64,000 bases of DNA from assembly GCF_001894805.1 (NCBI RefSeq), contig NZ_BCWX01000002.1, positions 372,001-436,000 on the forward strand, written 5' to 3'. Every line of letters starts with the position of its first letter. Within the stretch, counting starts at the first letter, position 1. Under the pieces are notes generated by a model. The model had not been told where the DNA came from and did no database searches. It saw only the letters and a program-made list of their open reading frames with translations. This stretch comes from Rhodococcus globerulus NBRC 14531. GTDB taxonomy: Bacteria > Actinomycetota > Actinomycetes > Mycobacteriales > Mycobacteriaceae. This document shows, piece after piece, positions 15,950-25,138 of the stretch. Position numbers and translations under genes: made by a program.

Positions 15950-16231
15950 TCAGTCTGGGACTTCTTCGCTGGTGTAAAGCTGCGCTGTTCCAACTGCTTC
16001 GTGCGCGGGGTCGATGTCAACTTGGTAGGCCGCAACGATTCGACAGACTTCGTTGTTGTAGTCGACAAGTCCCTCGACACGGATCATGTTCGGTCCCCAA
16101 TTGAGCTCGACTGCCTGCATTTTGACACTCAGTTCGCCGTGGTCAGTCGATAGCATGAGGCTCGTGATCTCTGGTGACGGCATCCGATAGGGCTTGTCCT
16201 CAATCGCGAGAATGAGTAGGTAACGAACCAT
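15950..16231 (-). CDS. Hypothetical protein
   Basis: A 93-aa protein (MVRYLLILAIEDKPYRMPSP) with mixed strand and helix content and an acidic end (YTSEEVPD). No transmembrane segment, signal or motif. The ATG at 16231 is chosen; a TTG three codons earlier is possible. It is divergent from the small gene at 16250 with 18 bp between them. Family not recognised. Confidence 0.5.
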   Translation of the reverse strand: MVRYLLILAIEDKPYRMPSPEITSLMLSTDHGELSVKMQAVELNWGPNMIRVEGLVDYNNEVCRIVAAYQVDIDPAHEAVGTAQLYTSEEVPD

Positions 16232-16249
16232 GGGGATCAAACTAGTGCA

Positions 16250-16639
16250 GTGAGGGGCGACCTGTGCCAGATCAGCTGGCCACCGATTGCCATTCGACGA
16301 TCGTCAGCGCTGTCAAATGTCGAACAAGCATCAGCCTCGATCGAGACGGACTTTCCAATTTCGGAAGCTATAGTTCGACCCGTGGCCACCTTTGTATCCA
16401 ACCTTGGAATCACAGTTGCCGATTGTCGGCGAATCATCGCAGATCCGATCCTGGACGGTAGCTCATTTATGCTCGACATCGATGGTGGCATCCAGAGTTT
16501 GGTTATAAGTTCCTTGTTGAGATCACGGGACGAATTGACGGTTCAGTGTGAGGGTCGGTTCTGCTTTGTCACACTGCACCTGCCAGACGACGTCGATGCG
16601 GTAGCTCAGGCCACGATTCTCTACAAACGCCGTCCCTGA
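16250..16639 (+). CDS. Hypothetical protein
   Basis: A 129-aa open frame from GTG 16250. The C-terminal half ([38 protein letters not shown]) has protein-like hydrophobic patterning, while the N-terminus (CQISWPPIAIRRSSALSNVE) is less convincing, so the true start may be internal. No domain recognised and no clear ribosome site. Retained as a possible gene because no alternative explains the interval. Confidence 0.35.
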   Translation: MRGDLCQISWPPIAIRRSSALSNVEQASASIETDFPISEAIVRPVATFVSNLGITVADCRRIIADPILDGSSFMLDIDGGIQSLVISSLLRSRDELTVQCEGRFCFVTLHLPDDVDAVAQATILYKRRP

Positions 16640-16804
16640 GGCTCTCTGACTACTCGGGTCCCGTTGTTCTGTCGAATTCCACAGGCCTCGAGTTATCAAC
16701 AGGTGGGTTTTCTTTTGTTGGGGTGCGCGGTTGGTGGGGCACTGTGACGGGTGGGACGCGTTTTGCATGGGCGGGCGCGCGGGACCGGAACGGTGGGGGC
16801 TGTG

Positions 16805-17161
16805 ATGGCGGGGAATATGGCGTTGGGGGCGCGCGGCGAGGATGTGGCTGCGGAGTTCCTGGTCGGTGCGGGTTTGGAGATTGTCGAACGGAATTGGCGG
16901 TGTCGGTACGGCGAGTTGGATGTTATTGCGACGGTTGATGATCGGATTGTTTTTGTCGAGGTGAAGACGCGTAGTGGGGTGGGGTACGGGTCGCCGGCGG
17001 AGGCTGTGACGTTTGCGAAGCGCCGCCGGATTCGGGTGTTGGCGTTGCAGTGGCTCGGTGATTCGGGTCGGTCGTGGTCGAAGGTGCGTTTTGATGTGGT
17101 GGCGGTGTTGATTCGCCGCGATCAAGATCCGGTGGTCGAGCATTTTGTGGATGCGTTCTGA
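16805..17161 (+). CDS. yraN: UPF0102 / YraN family nuclease-like protein
   Basis: A 118-aa protein. It starts MAGNMALGARGEDVAAEFLV and carries the family core NWRCRYGELDVIA, then IVFVEVKTRSGVGYGSPAEA, with the E-x-D and E-x-K residues of the PD-(D/E)xK fold. The role is unknown; it travels with comM and dprA in actinobacteria. The stop overlaps the start of comM by one base (TGATG), so the genes are coupled. Codon style is strongly TTG/GTG/GGT-biased compared with genes on either side. Confidence 0.93.
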   Translation: MAGNMALGARGEDVAAEFLVGAGLEIVERNWRCRYGELDVIATVDDRIVFVEVKTRSGVGYGSPAEAVTFAKRRRIRVLALQWLGDSGRSWSKVRFDVVAVLIRRDQDPVVEHFVDAF

Positions 17162-18669
17162 TGGCGTTGGGGCGGGCGCATTCGGTGGCGGTCAGTGGCG
17201 TCGACGGTCAGATCGTGGAGATCGAGGCGGATATCGGGCGTGGTTTGCCTGGTGTGCAGTTGGTGGGGTTGCCGGATACGGCGTTGCACGAGTCGCGGGA
17301 TCGGATTCGGGCGGCGGTGACGAATTCGGGGGAGGAGTGGCCGGACAGCAAAGTAATTTTGGCGTTGTCTCCTGCGACGTTGCCAAAGGTGGGAAGTGTG
17401 TACGATCTTGCTCTTTCCTTGGCGGTGTTGGATGCGGCAAAGAAATTGCCGCGCAAGGAGTTACGCGAGACGATTTTTTTGGGTGAGTTGGCGTTGGATG
17501 GCCGGTTGCGGTCGGTGCGGGGTGTGTTGCCTGCGGTTCTGGCGGCGAAGCGTGCGGGTTGGGGGACGGTGGTGGTTCCGCGTCAGGCGATGGCTGAGGC
17601 GGGGTTGGTCAAGGGGATCGAGGTGCTCGGTGCCGGTGATCTGGCTTCGGTGCTCTCGTGGTTGCGGGGTGAGATTTTCCTGCCTGTTCCGGAGCCTTTC
17701 GAGCGGGCGGTGGAGGTGGGTGTGCGTGATCTCAGTGAGGTGGTGGGGCAGGCGGATGCACGCTGGGCTATCGAAGTGGCTGCGGCCGGTGCACATCATT
17801 TGATGTTGACGGGTCCGCCGGGAATCGGGAAGACGATGTTGGCTTCGCGGCTTCCGGGGATATTGCCGCCGCTGACGGAGTCGGAGGCTCTGGAGGTGAC
17901 GGCGATTCATTCGGTGGCTGGCGTGTTGACGGCGGAGCATCCGTTGATCGACATGCCGCCGTTCATTGCGCCGCATCACAGTTCGTCGGTGAGTGCGTTG
18001 GTCGGTGGTGGTAGTGGCATGGCAAGGCCAGGCGCGGTGAGTAGGGCGCACCGCGGGGTGCTCTTCCTCGACGAGTGCGCGGAGATCGGCGTCAAAGTGC
18101 TCGAAGCCTTGCGAACACCGTTGGAAGACGGCGAAGTTCGGATAGCTCGACGTGACGGAGTCGCTCGGTATCCGGCGCGTTTCCAGTTGATCTTGGCTGC
18201 AAATCCGTGTCCGTGTGCGCCGCCGCGTGACGCGGACTGCGTGTGTGCACCCGCGGCGAGGCGACGGTATCTGGGCAAACTGTCGGGACCGCTACTCGAT
18301 CGAGTCGATATTCGGGTGCGGATGCAGGCAGTCGCAACGGGCGCGTTGATCGACGAAGTAGGCGAGAGCACCGAAAGCGTCCGAACCCGAGTATCCGCGG
18401 CGCGTGATGCCGCGGCGGAACGCTGGAGTGACTACGGATGGCGGACCAATGCCGAAGTTCCGGGCCCAGCGCTGCGACAGAAGTTCCGACTCTCACGCGA
18501 CGCTCTGGCGCCCGTCGAGCGTGCGCTCCGCAAAGGCGTGATCACTGCGCGAGGTGCTGATCGGGCTTTGAGAGTTGCCTGGACAGTTTCGGACTTGGCG
18601 GGTGAATCAACGCCGGGCCCTGATCAGGTTGCAACGGCACTCGATTTCCGAGACAGGGGATTTCAGTGA
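17161..18669 (+). CDS. comM: YifB/ComM family Mg-chelatase-like AAA ATPase
   Basis: A 502-aa protein. The N-terminal ChlI-like domain (GADIGRGLPG-type sequence, VQLVGLPDTALHESRDRI, ALSPATLPKVGSVYDLALS) is followed by the AAA core: Walker A GPPGIGKTMLASRLPGILPPL near residue 220 and Walker B HRGVLFLDECAEI near 300. A Cys-rich insert follows (NPCPCAPPRDADCVCAP). In Vibrio and Haemophilus ComM is a branch-migration helicase for integrating transformed DNA. Coupled upstream to yraN and downstream to dprA (GTGA overlap). The first 880 bp use TTG/GTG-rich codons and the last third C-ending codons. Confidence 0.94.
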   Translation: MALGRAHSVAVSGVDGQIVEIEADIGRGLPGVQLVGLPDTALHESRDRIRAAVTNSGEEWPDSKVILALSPATLPKVGSVYDLALSLAVLDAAKKLPRKELRETIFLGELALDGRLRSVRGVLPAVLAAKRAGWGTVVVPRQAMAEAGLVKGIEVLGAGDLASVLSWLRGEIFLPVPEPFERAVEVGVRDLSEVVGQADARWAIEVAAAGAHHLMLTGPPGIGKTMLASRLPGILPPLTESEALEVTAIHSVAGVLTAEHPLIDMPPFIAPHHSSSVSALVGGGSGMARPGAVSRAHRGVLFLDECAEIGVKVLEALRTPLEDGEVRIARRDGVARYPARFQLILAANPCPCAPPRDADCVCAPAARRRYLGKLSGPLLDRVDIRVRMQAVATGALIDEVGESTESVRTRVSAARDAAAERWSDYGWRTNAEVPGPALRQKFRLSRDALAPVERALRKGVITARGADRALRVAWTVSDLAGESTPGPDQVATALDFRDRGFQ

Positions 18670-19793
18670 GCACACATGACCCGCGACAACTCGCCTGGGC
18701 GTACCTGTCCGCGGTTGCGCAAGGGCCGAGCGTTCACTTGGCCGCGTTGGTCGAGCACCTCGGCGTCGAGGAGACGGCACGGGCCGTGAAATCCAGGGAT
18801 CTGCCGCCGTCATTGGAGGAGAAAACCCGGGCTCGGGCGCATATCGACACTGCGCAACGCGATCTGGACCTGATGGCGGCGATGGGAGGAAGGTTGGTAA
18901 CTCCGGATTCCCCGGAATGGCCGTCGTGGCGACTTCTCCCGTTCAACGATCTCGACGTGGCAGCAGGTGAAGTCCCACCATTTGTTCTGTGGGTCTTGGG
19001 TTCTCGTGATCTGACGGAACTGACGGAGAGATCTGTCGCGATTGTCGGTACGAGGGCGTCGACGGCATACGGTGAGCACGTGACCGCTGAGATAGCCGGT
19101 GACTTGGCAGTGGACGGATGGACGGTGACGTCGGGCGCAGCTTTTGGTATTGACGGCGCAGCGCATCGAGCAGCAATGGGAGTAGGTGGCACCACGGTTG
19201 CTGTGTTGGCGTGCGGAGTGGACCGCGCCTACCCGTCCGGTCATGCTCGATTACTGCGCCAGATCGTGAGTTCCGGAGCGGTGGTGAGCGAATACCCGCC
19301 GGGGACTACTCCGGCCAAGTTCAGATTCCTTGCCCGGAATCGACTGGTCGCTGCGCTGTCCGACGGGGTGGTCGTGGTTGAAGCGGGATGGCGAAGTGGT
19401 GCGAGGAACACGGCTAATTGGGCGCGGAAATTAGGTCGCCCGGTAATGGCAGTGCCCGGACCGGTGACATCATCGTCGTCTGCCGGCTGTCACAGAATGA
19501 TTCGTGAGGGAGAGGCATATCTTGTTGCGAACGCGGTCGACGTCGTAGAAGTTTCCGGACCGTTCGGTGTTCTGAATTCAGAGCAGGACGCTGCTGCGGT
19601 TCGCGACATCGACTCGTTGACCGGTAATTCTCGACTCGTGTACGAGGCATTACCAGGAAGCGGTTCACGAAGCACAAATGAGTTGTCCGAGGCATCTGGG
19701 CTGCTGATTTCCCAGGTTCGTGCAACACTTCCACTGCTCGAGTTGGAGGGTTTTATCGACTCTGACGGAAGCGGGTGGTTTCGTACGAAATAG
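18666..19793 (+). CDS. dprA: DNA-processing protein DprA
   Basis: A 375-aa protein with the Rossmann-like DprA core: RSVAIVGTRASTAYGEH, GAAFGIDGAAHRAAM, TTVAVLACGVDRAYPSGH, RNRLVAALSDGVVVVEAGWRSG and GRPVMAVPGPVTSSSS. The C-terminus has a winged-helix-like part (STNELSEASGLLISQVRATLPLLELEG). DprA loads RecA on incoming single strands during transformation. The GTG start overlaps the comM stop by 4 bp. Confidence 0.95.
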   Translation: MSTHDPRQLAWAYLSAVAQGPSVHLAALVEHLGVEETARAVKSRDLPPSLEEKTRARAHIDTAQRDLDLMAAMGGRLVTPDSPEWPSWRLLPFNDLDVAAGEVPPFVLWVLGSRDLTELTERSVAIVGTRASTAYGEHVTAEIAGDLAVDGWTVTSGAAFGIDGAAHRAAMGVGGTTVAVLACGVDRAYPSGHARLLRQIVSSGAVVSEYPPGTTPAKFRFLARNRLVAALSDGVVVVEAGWRSGARNTANWARKLGRPVMAVPGPVTSSSSAGCHRMIREGEAYLVANAVDVVEVSGPFGVLNSEQDAAAVRDIDSLTGNSRLVYEALPGSGSRSTNELSEASGLLISQVRATLPLLELEGFIDSDGSGWFRTK

Positions 19794-20272
19794 GCGTTGT
19801 GCAGTGGGTCTATTTTTGGCGTGATGGTGTGATCGGTCATTTGCCAGATCGTTGGCACAATGTTGTGTAGCGTGTCGGTTGGTTCTTCGAAAGACTGTTT
19901 ATCGGCACGTCAGAGCGGTGCGGTGGGGCGCTGCACCGAATGAGAGGGGCGGCAGTTCAGGTCGGACTGTGCGGTAGGTTACGAATGCCGCTCGCGTGTC
20001 TCAGGAATGTCTCAGGTTGATGTGCTGATTTGCCGATTAGTCAGTATCGTCCAGAAAGGTGCGGGTTTCCATGTCGCGCCCGGTGGTCGAAATAGATTGC
20101 GCGCCAATGCTGTAGCGCTGGATCGAGGTAACTCGATGTCGCTAACTTATCGTTAATGCAAACCGCCGAGTCTGTTCGGTTTGTTTTTCGGTTCTGTGGG
20201 CATCTTTGTTATTGCTATGGAATTCTGTGTATTGTGAAGCGAAAGCAAATCGATCATTGAAAGAGGAGTGCA
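19794..20272. other. 479-bp intergenic region upstream of lsr2
   Basis: No credible gene is seen. The last 150 bp are clearly AT-richer than the surroundings, as expected of an Lsr2-bound promoter. A 7-bp hairpin with a T5 run sits at 20159-20188. The lsr2 ribosome site AGGAG is about 6 bases before its ATG. Confidence 0.6.
20159..20183 (+). terminator. Weak terminator or attenuator hairpin upstream of lsr2
   Basis: caaaccg (20159-20165) pairs with cggtttg (20177-20183), 11-base loop, followed by five T. It is 90 bp before the lsr2 start and 365 bp after the dprA stop, so it may either end read-through or attenuate lsr2. Confidence 0.35.
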
Positions 20273-20632
20273 ATGGCTGAGAAGCTGATTCGGCAACTCA
20301 TTGACGACCTTGATGGTAAGCCGATCGACGATGGCTTCGGTGATCGAATTGAGTTCTCGTACCAGGGAACCGATTATGTGATCGACCTCCGGGCAACCAA
20401 TGCGGAGAAGTTCGACGCAGCAGTCAAGCCGTTCGTTGATGCTGCAGCCAAGGTATCTGCACGTCGCGGCAAGAAGGCGCAGCTCCCATCTACGCAGGCT
20501 ACATCGGGTTCTGGGCGTTCCAAGGAGACCTTGCAGGCTATTCGTGACTGGGCAGCAAAGAACGGTTACGAGGTCGCACCGCGCGGTCGTATCAAGGCAG
20601 AGATTATCGACGCATTCGATGCTGCTCACTAG
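20273..20632 (+). CDS. lsr2: Lsr2 family nucleoid-associated protein
   Basis: A 119-aa protein. Residues 1-60 form the dimerisation domain (KLIRQLIDDLDGKPIDDGFG, IEFSYQGTDYVIDLRATNAEKF). A basic linker follows (ARRGKKAQ), then the C-terminal DNA-binding domain LQAIRDWAAKNGYEVAPRGRI with the RGR minor-groove hook at 104-106. Lsr2 is the actinobacterial counterpart of H-NS, silencing AT-rich DNA. It sits alone between dprA and a siderophore gene, a place where mycobacteria have no lsr2, so this may be a second paralogue (inference; other copies are not in the window). Confidence 0.95.
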   Translation: MAEKLIRQLIDDLDGKPIDDGFGDRIEFSYQGTDYVIDLRATNAEKFDAAVKPFVDAAAKVSARRGKKAQLPSTQATSGSGRSKETLQAIRDWAAKNGYEVAPRGRIKAEIIDAFDAAH

Positions 20633-20648
20633 AGCACATTGACCTTCG

Positions 20649-20679
20649 CTGGCACTTCACGGATTCCGTGGAGTGCCAG
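20649..20679 (+). terminator. Intrinsic terminator after lsr2
   Basis: A 14-bp stem (20649-20662 with 20666-20679, one G-U pair, 3-base loop) followed by gttgttttta, 17 bp after the lsr2 stop. Confidence 0.9.
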
Positions 20680-20904
20680 AGTTGTTTTTACTCTTTCTTT
20701 GCTGGCAGTGCCTCCGAATGAGCGAGTTGATCGCTGAAGTGAGGAGTTGTCCTTTCTTTGGCAATGATTCTTCATTCGGGTTGGTCGGTTTTCAGTCGAT
20801 TAATTAGGTCATCGGAATCGGTATGTATCGCTGAGCGACGCTGACTGGCGTGGGTTGTCTTGGAATCAGCTTTCGGCCGCCACGCTCGCCATCCTGTACT
20901 CTAC

Positions 20905-20923
20905 TTAGGTAACACTAACTTTG
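20905..20923. promoter_or_regulatory. IdeR/DtxR-type iron box
   Basis: TTAGGTAACACTAACTTTG matches the mycobacterial IdeR box consensus (TTAGGTTAGGCTAACCTAA) at 13 of 19 positions, with both half-site cores TTAGGT and CTAAC intact. It ends just before the ribosome site of the siderophore-interacting protein, where bound IdeR-Fe would block transcription. The position and the target's function support it. Confidence 0.75.
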
Positions 20924-20936
20924 GAAGGATGTGGCT

Positions 20937-21707
20937 GTGGCCAAGCCGACGACAACCCTGACAGTTTTGCGAACTCAGAAACTGACTCCACACATGGTCC
21001 GCGTGTTCCTGGGAGGTCCGGGATTCGACAACTTCGCACCTAGTGAGTTCAGTGATTCGTATGTGAAAATCGAATTCGAGACACCGGAAGGTCAGGCTCT
21101 TCGGACCTATACCATCCGAAGTTACGACAGTAGTGCTCGCGAGATCGCGATTGATTTTGTTGTTCACGGGGACATCGGGATCGCTGGACCGTGGGCCGCA
21201 TCAGTGGAAGCGGGCGCCAAGATAACAATCCGTGGGCCCGGCGGTGCCTTCGCGCCGGCAGAATCAGCCGATTGGCACCTCTATGCAGGCGATGAAACCG
21301 CCATTCCGGCAATATCAGCTTCCGTCGAGAGACTTTCGGGCGACGCGATCGGGTATGTAGTCGTCGAAGTTGGTAGTGCCGACGACGAGATTGCTATCAA
21401 TGCACCGAATGGTGTTTCTGTGAAGTGGGTCCATCGAGGTGCGTCCTCGGACGCTGTTTCCGATGAATCCGCCGGCGACAATTCGCCGATTGTCACAGCA
21501 GTGAGAAACCTCGAATGGTTGCCGGGAAATCCGCAGGTATTCATTCACGGCGAAGCGCAGGCTGTCATGCATAATCTGCGCGCCTACGTCCGGAAGGAAC
21601 GTGGAGTGCCGGCAGGTTCCGCGTCGATCTCGGGCTACTGGCGGCGTGGGCGCACGGAAGAGGGATTCCGGGTGTGGAAGTCGGAACTGGCAGCGGTTGA
21701 ACGTTAG
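20937..21707 (+). CDS. Siderophore-interacting FAD protein (ViuB/SIP family)
   Basis: A protein of about 256 aa. The FAD-binding domain has MVRVFLGGPGFDNF, DSYVKIEFETPEG, ALRTYTIRSYD (the R-x-Y-T motif) and GIAGPWAASVEAGAKITIRGPGG. The C-terminal SIP domain has WHLYAGDETAIPAISASVE, HGEAQAVMHNLRAYV and SGYWRRGRTEEGFRVWK, all hallmark segments. It reduces ferric siderophores to release iron. GTG 20937 is preferred (GGAAGG eight bases upstream); GTG 20931 is too close to that site. An iron box covers the promoter. Mycobacteria also have a viuB gene in this position. Confidence 0.93.
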   Translation: MAKPTTTLTVLRTQKLTPHMVRVFLGGPGFDNFAPSEFSDSYVKIEFETPEGQALRTYTIRSYDSSAREIAIDFVVHGDIGIAGPWAASVEAGAKITIRGPGGAFAPAESADWHLYAGDETAIPAISASVERLSGDAIGYVVVEVGSADDEIAINAPNGVSVKWVHRGASSDAVSDESAGDNSPIVTAVRNLEWLPGNPQVFIHGEAQAVMHNLRAYVRKERGVPAGSASISGYWRRGRTEEGFRVWKSELAAVER

Positions 21708-22900
21708 TTCGCAGCATCGGCCTTGCGGGCGAACAGCGCCAACGAGAGGGCCGCGAGTAACCCGAATGTCGGTATTGCGATGGCCATCGGTACGGCGGTA
21801 TCCGGGCCCGCGATACCGACTAGTGGTGACACTGCTGCAGCCAATCCGAACTGACCCGCGCCCATCAATGCGGAGCCGGTTCCGGCTGCAGCAGTGACCT
21901 CGCCTTGTGCGAGCGCTGTCGCGTTGCCCATGATAAATCCGATGCTGGATACCGAAACGAACAGCGGAATGAGTAACGCGGCCGGGCTGGTTGAGTTGAA
22001 AAGCGCTGCAGTACAAAATAATACAGCTCCTGAGATTGTCAGCAGAGCAACTCCGAAGTTCAAGAGGGTGCGTGCGCTCAGGCGGCCGAGCAACCTCGCT
22101 GTGATTGTCGCCGCCACAACCATTCCCACTGCGTTGACCGCAAACACCATCGAAAACTGTGAAGGGGTCAATCCCAGGACGTTCTGCACGACAAACGGTG
22201 AAGCGGCGATGTAGGAGAACAGGGCGCCGAACCCGAATATGAAGGCCAGCGCGTAGCCGAGATAACGACGGTTTCCGGTGACATAGCCTAGGTTGGCGAC
22301 GAGTGCTTTCAAACCGCCGCCGTGTCGACGCTCTGGCGGCAATGTTTCCGGAACGAGTGTGAGCACGCCGGCAACCATGACTGCGCCTGCGGCTGTCAGC
22401 ACCCAGAAGATGCCTCGCCAACCAACCGGACCGAGCAGTACTCCACCGAGCAGTGGGGCAACGACTGGAGCGACGCCGCCGATGATCATCATGATGCTGA
22501 ACAGTTTTGCCGCTCCGTTGCCACGGGCGCGATCGGCGATGCACGCGCGTGCGAGCACGATCGCAGCCCCGCCACTGAGGCCCTGGATCAGACGTGCACC
22601 GATCAGGAATTCGATGTTGGGTGCTAGAGCGCATGCCGCGCTTGCCAGCGTGGTGATCGCCGCGGCGCCGAGCAGAAGGCGTCGACGCCCTATTCCGTCG
22701 GAGATCGGTCCGATGATCAGCTGGCCGATTCCCAGTCCGGCCATGAATGTTGTCAGCGTCAATTGGACACTGGCGGCGGATGTATCGAGTGACTCGGCCA
22801 TGATGGGAAGTCCCGGCAGATACATGTCGGTCGACAGTGGCGCTATTGCTGAAATCAGGGCAAGGATGCATAGCATTTTCAAGGGAATTGCTCGGTTCAC
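21704..22900 (-). CDS. Bcr/CflA-family multidrug efflux transporter (MFS)
   Basis: A 398-aa protein with about 12 membrane spans. MFS family 12-TM drug/H+ antiporter features are [22 protein letters not shown] in helix 1 (the Bcr/CflA D-M-Y-L-P motif), [19 protein letters not shown] (motif A) and [22 protein letters not shown]. Start is GTG 22900. The stop overlaps the convergent siderophore-protein stop by 4 bp. Substrate cannot be predicted; its neighbour suggests but does not prove siderophore or drug export. Confidence 0.9.
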   Translation of the reverse strand: MNRAIPLKMLCILALISAIAPLSTDMYLPGLPIMAESLDTSAASVQLTLTTFMAGLGIGQLIIGPISDGIGRRRLLLGAAAITTLASAACALAPNIEFLIGARLIQGLSGGAAIVLARACIADRARGNGAAKLFSIMMIIGGVAPVVAPLLGGVLLGPVGWRGIFWVLTAAGAVMVAGVLTLVPETLPPERRHGGGLKALVANLGYVTGNRRYLGYALAFIFGFGALFSYIAASPFVVQNVLGLTPSQFSMVFAVNAVGMVVAATITARLLGRLSARTLLNFGVALLTISGAVLFCTAALFNSTSPAALLIPLFVSVSSIGFIMGNATALAQGEVTAAAGTGSALMGAGQFGLAAAVSPLVGIAGPDTAVPMAIAIPTFGLLAALSLALFARKADAAN

Positions 22901-22954
22901 CGGCCAACCCTATCGGCGAGGGTGCTTGAAGTTTCACGCGAGGCAGGCAACCTT

Positions 22955-23887
22955 ATGAAGATGAGTGACGAATTACCGCGAGCGCTGTCGATCCACCTCG
23001 ACGCGTATGCGGAGCACCTGAGGCTGGGGCGTGGACGGTCGGAGCACACCATCCGTGCGTACGTCGGCGATGCACGCTCGCTGTTGGAACACCTTGCTGC
23101 GCAGTCGACTGGAACCGATCTGGATGCTCTGGACCTTCGGGTGCTTCGTTCCTGGTTGGCACAGCAGTCCGCTGCCGGGACCGCGCGGACAACGGTGGCA
23201 CGCCGCGCGTCTTCGGCGCGCGGATTCACCGCGTGGCTTGCGCGGACCGCGCGCATCGAGGTTGATCCCGGGGTGCGACTCGCTGCGCCACCAGCTAGGC
23301 GAACGTTGCCAGTCGTCTTACGTCAGAATCAGGCGATCGAGGCGATGGAAGCGGCGGAAAGTGGAGCGCAACAACATGATCCGATAGCTCTACGTGACCG
23401 GCTCATCGTGGAATTGTTGTACTCCACAGGAATTCGAGTCGGAGAACTGTGCGGCCTCGACATCGAATCGGTAGATGCGAACCGTCGATTGTTGCGAGTG
23501 CTCGGCAAGCGAAACAAAGAGCGTTCGGTGCCCTACGGCGTGCCGGCCGAATCGGCCATCGAACAATGGCTCGGGGTTGGCAGGCCACTGTTGGCATCGG
23601 AAAAATCGGGTAGTGCGCTGCTGCTGGGAAAGCGCGGCGGGCGGCTCGATCAACGCCAGGCGCGGTCGGTGGTGCACGAAACCGTCTCAGCTGTTTCGGG
23701 AGCGCCTGATCTATCGCCGCACGGTTTGCGGCATTCGGCAGCGACACATTTGCTGGAAGGTGGAGCTGACCTACGTGTCGTACAAGAACTGCTGGGACAC
23801 GCGAGTCTGGCGACTACTCAGTTGTACACCCACGTCTCGGTGGAGCGTCTGCGTGCAGTCCACGATCAGGCGCATCCGCGAGCCTGA
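22955..23887 (+). CDS. xerC: Tyrosine recombinase XerC
   Basis: A protein of 310 aa from ATG 22955 (MSDEL at 22961 is also possible). The N-terminal SAM-like domain has [23 protein letters not shown]. The catalytic domain has [19 protein letters not shown] (Arg), [12 protein letters not shown] (Lys), [18 protein letters not shown] (HxLR), [17 protein letters not shown] (His and nucleophile Tyr). It resolves chromosome dimers at dif with XerD. Its place between the viuB-like gene and rpsB is that of mycobacterial xerC, so it is the core recombinase and not a phage integrase. Confidence 0.95.
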   Translation: MKMSDELPRALSIHLDAYAEHLRLGRGRSEHTIRAYVGDARSLLEHLAAQSTGTDLDALDLRVLRSWLAQQSAAGTARTTVARRASSARGFTAWLARTARIEVDPGVRLAAPPARRTLPVVLRQNQAIEAMEAAESGAQQHDPIALRDRLIVELLYSTGIRVGELCGLDIESVDANRRLLRVLGKRNKERSVPYGVPAESAIEQWLGVGRPLLASEKSGSALLLGKRGGRLDQRQARSVVHETVSAVSGAPDLSPHGLRHSAATHLLEGGADLRVVQELLGHASLATTQLYTHVSVERLRAVHDQAHPRA

Positions 23888-24012
23888 AAAGCTCGTCGAA
23901 CGAGAGTTCCTCCCAGCCATTTGGTAGCGTCGAGACTCGGAAGGGCGGACCATCGGCACGGTTGGCACAATCGCGCTGCACCGCTCGTTGCTACGCAATA
24001 TCCGGGGGAATT

Positions 24013-25131
24013 GTGAATCGCACAGATGTCGAACACCTGCCACAGGCCGGGGAACCGGCGTGGATTGCCGAAGTTGCTCCGGTTGTAGCTGCGCCTGCCG
24101 CGCCGTCCGAAGCGCGAGTGTGGCCGCAGGACTCCTGGTCGGCCCCGCCCCCGGTTTCGAACCAGATGAGCCAACAGCAAGTTACCAATCAAGATTTGGT
24201 AGCTGAAGCATTACTGAAGCGGTCCCGGCGAACGCCTCGCGGCGGGTGGCGACGTGGTGTTCACCGCGCGACCGGCGGATACGTCAACCTGGGGGAGTCC
24301 ACCTCGGACCAGCGTCAACGCGCGTTGGTCGAGCGAATTGAACAACCGATACGGAACGACTACCGGATTGCACTCCTTTCTCTCAAGGGCGGCGTCGGAA
24401 AGACGACAGTCACCGTGGGTCTTGGATCGACCTTTGCTTCTCTTCGCGGAGATTGTGTTGTTGCCGTCGACGCCAACCCGGATTTCGGAACGCTGGGACA
24501 GCGCGTGCCGCTCCAAACCCGTTCAACTGTGCGCGATCTGATTGCATCGCGACCGGATATCAAGAGCTACTCGGACGTGCGCGCCCACACCTCCCAGGCG
24601 CCCAGTCGGCTCGAAGTTCTCGCGAGTGAACAGGATCCGGCGATCTCCGAGGCGTTCAGTGAGGACGACTATCGCCAGGTCATCGACATCCTGCAGGTGT
24701 ACTACAACATCATCCTCACCGATTGCGGCACCGGCATCATGCATTCGGCCATGTCCGGGGTGCTCGATCTGGCCAACTCGCTGGTCCTGGTCAGCTCGCC
24801 CGCAGTTGACGGTGCACGAAGTGCTGCCGCCACTCTGGACTGGCTGCAACTACACGGATACGGGCATTTGGTGGAACGAACCGTAGTTGTCATCAGCGCC
24901 GCGCGGCCGGGTTCGAGCGTCATCGACATGGACGCGCTCACTGACTACTTCATGCGACGGTGCCGAGCGGTGACGGTTGTGCCATTCGACGAGCATCTCG
25001 CCGAGGGGTCGGTCATGGACCTGGAACTGCTCCGTCCGGCAACCAAGCGGGCCTTCATGGAGCTGGCCGCGATGGTGGCGGATGATTTTGCCGATGCGGC
25101 GGGCCGTCACGCTGTTGCTGAGTGGCGCTGA
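24013..25131 (+). CDS. MinD/ParA-like P-loop ATPase with Pro/Ala-rich N-terminus
   Basis: A 372-aa protein. The first 90 residues are low-complexity and Pro/Ala-rich (EVAPVVAAPAAPSEARVW). The ATPase domain opens RIALLSLKGGVGKTTVTVGLGS (deviant Walker A, residues about 125-132), followed by VVAVDANPDFGTLGQRVP, ILTDCGTGIMHSAMSGVL and LVLVSSPAVDGARSA. This layout resembles MinD-like proteins linked to actinobacterial type VII secretion (EspI-like), but no ESX gene is nearby, so partition or polar positioning roles remain open. GTG 24013 is chosen because GGGGGAA precedes it. Confidence 0.82.
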   Translation: MNRTDVEHLPQAGEPAWIAEVAPVVAAPAAPSEARVWPQDSWSAPPPVSNQMSQQQVTNQDLVAEALLKRSRRTPRGGWRRGVHRATGGYVNLGESTSDQRQRALVERIEQPIRNDYRIALLSLKGGVGKTTVTVGLGSTFASLRGDCVVAVDANPDFGTLGQRVPLQTRSTVRDLIASRPDIKSYSDVRAHTSQAPSRLEVLASEQDPAISEAFSEDDYRQVIDILQVYYNIILTDCGTGIMHSAMSGVLDLANSLVLVSSPAVDGARSAAATLDWLQLHGYGHLVERTVVVISAARPGSSVIDMDALTDYFMRRCRAVTVVPFDEHLAEGSVMDLELLRPATKRAFMELAAMVADDFADAAGRHAVAEWR

Positions 25132-25138
25132 GCGTTCC

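Noticed and set aside
21315..22937. 540-aa minus-strand frame overlapping the MFS gene
   Set aside because: Arg/His-rich, no membrane pattern; the other minus frame is a clear Bcr/CflA transporter.
22955..23887. XerC as an integrase of a mobile element
   Set aside because: Neighbours match the core mycobacterial order and there are no att repeats, phage genes or tRNA nearby.
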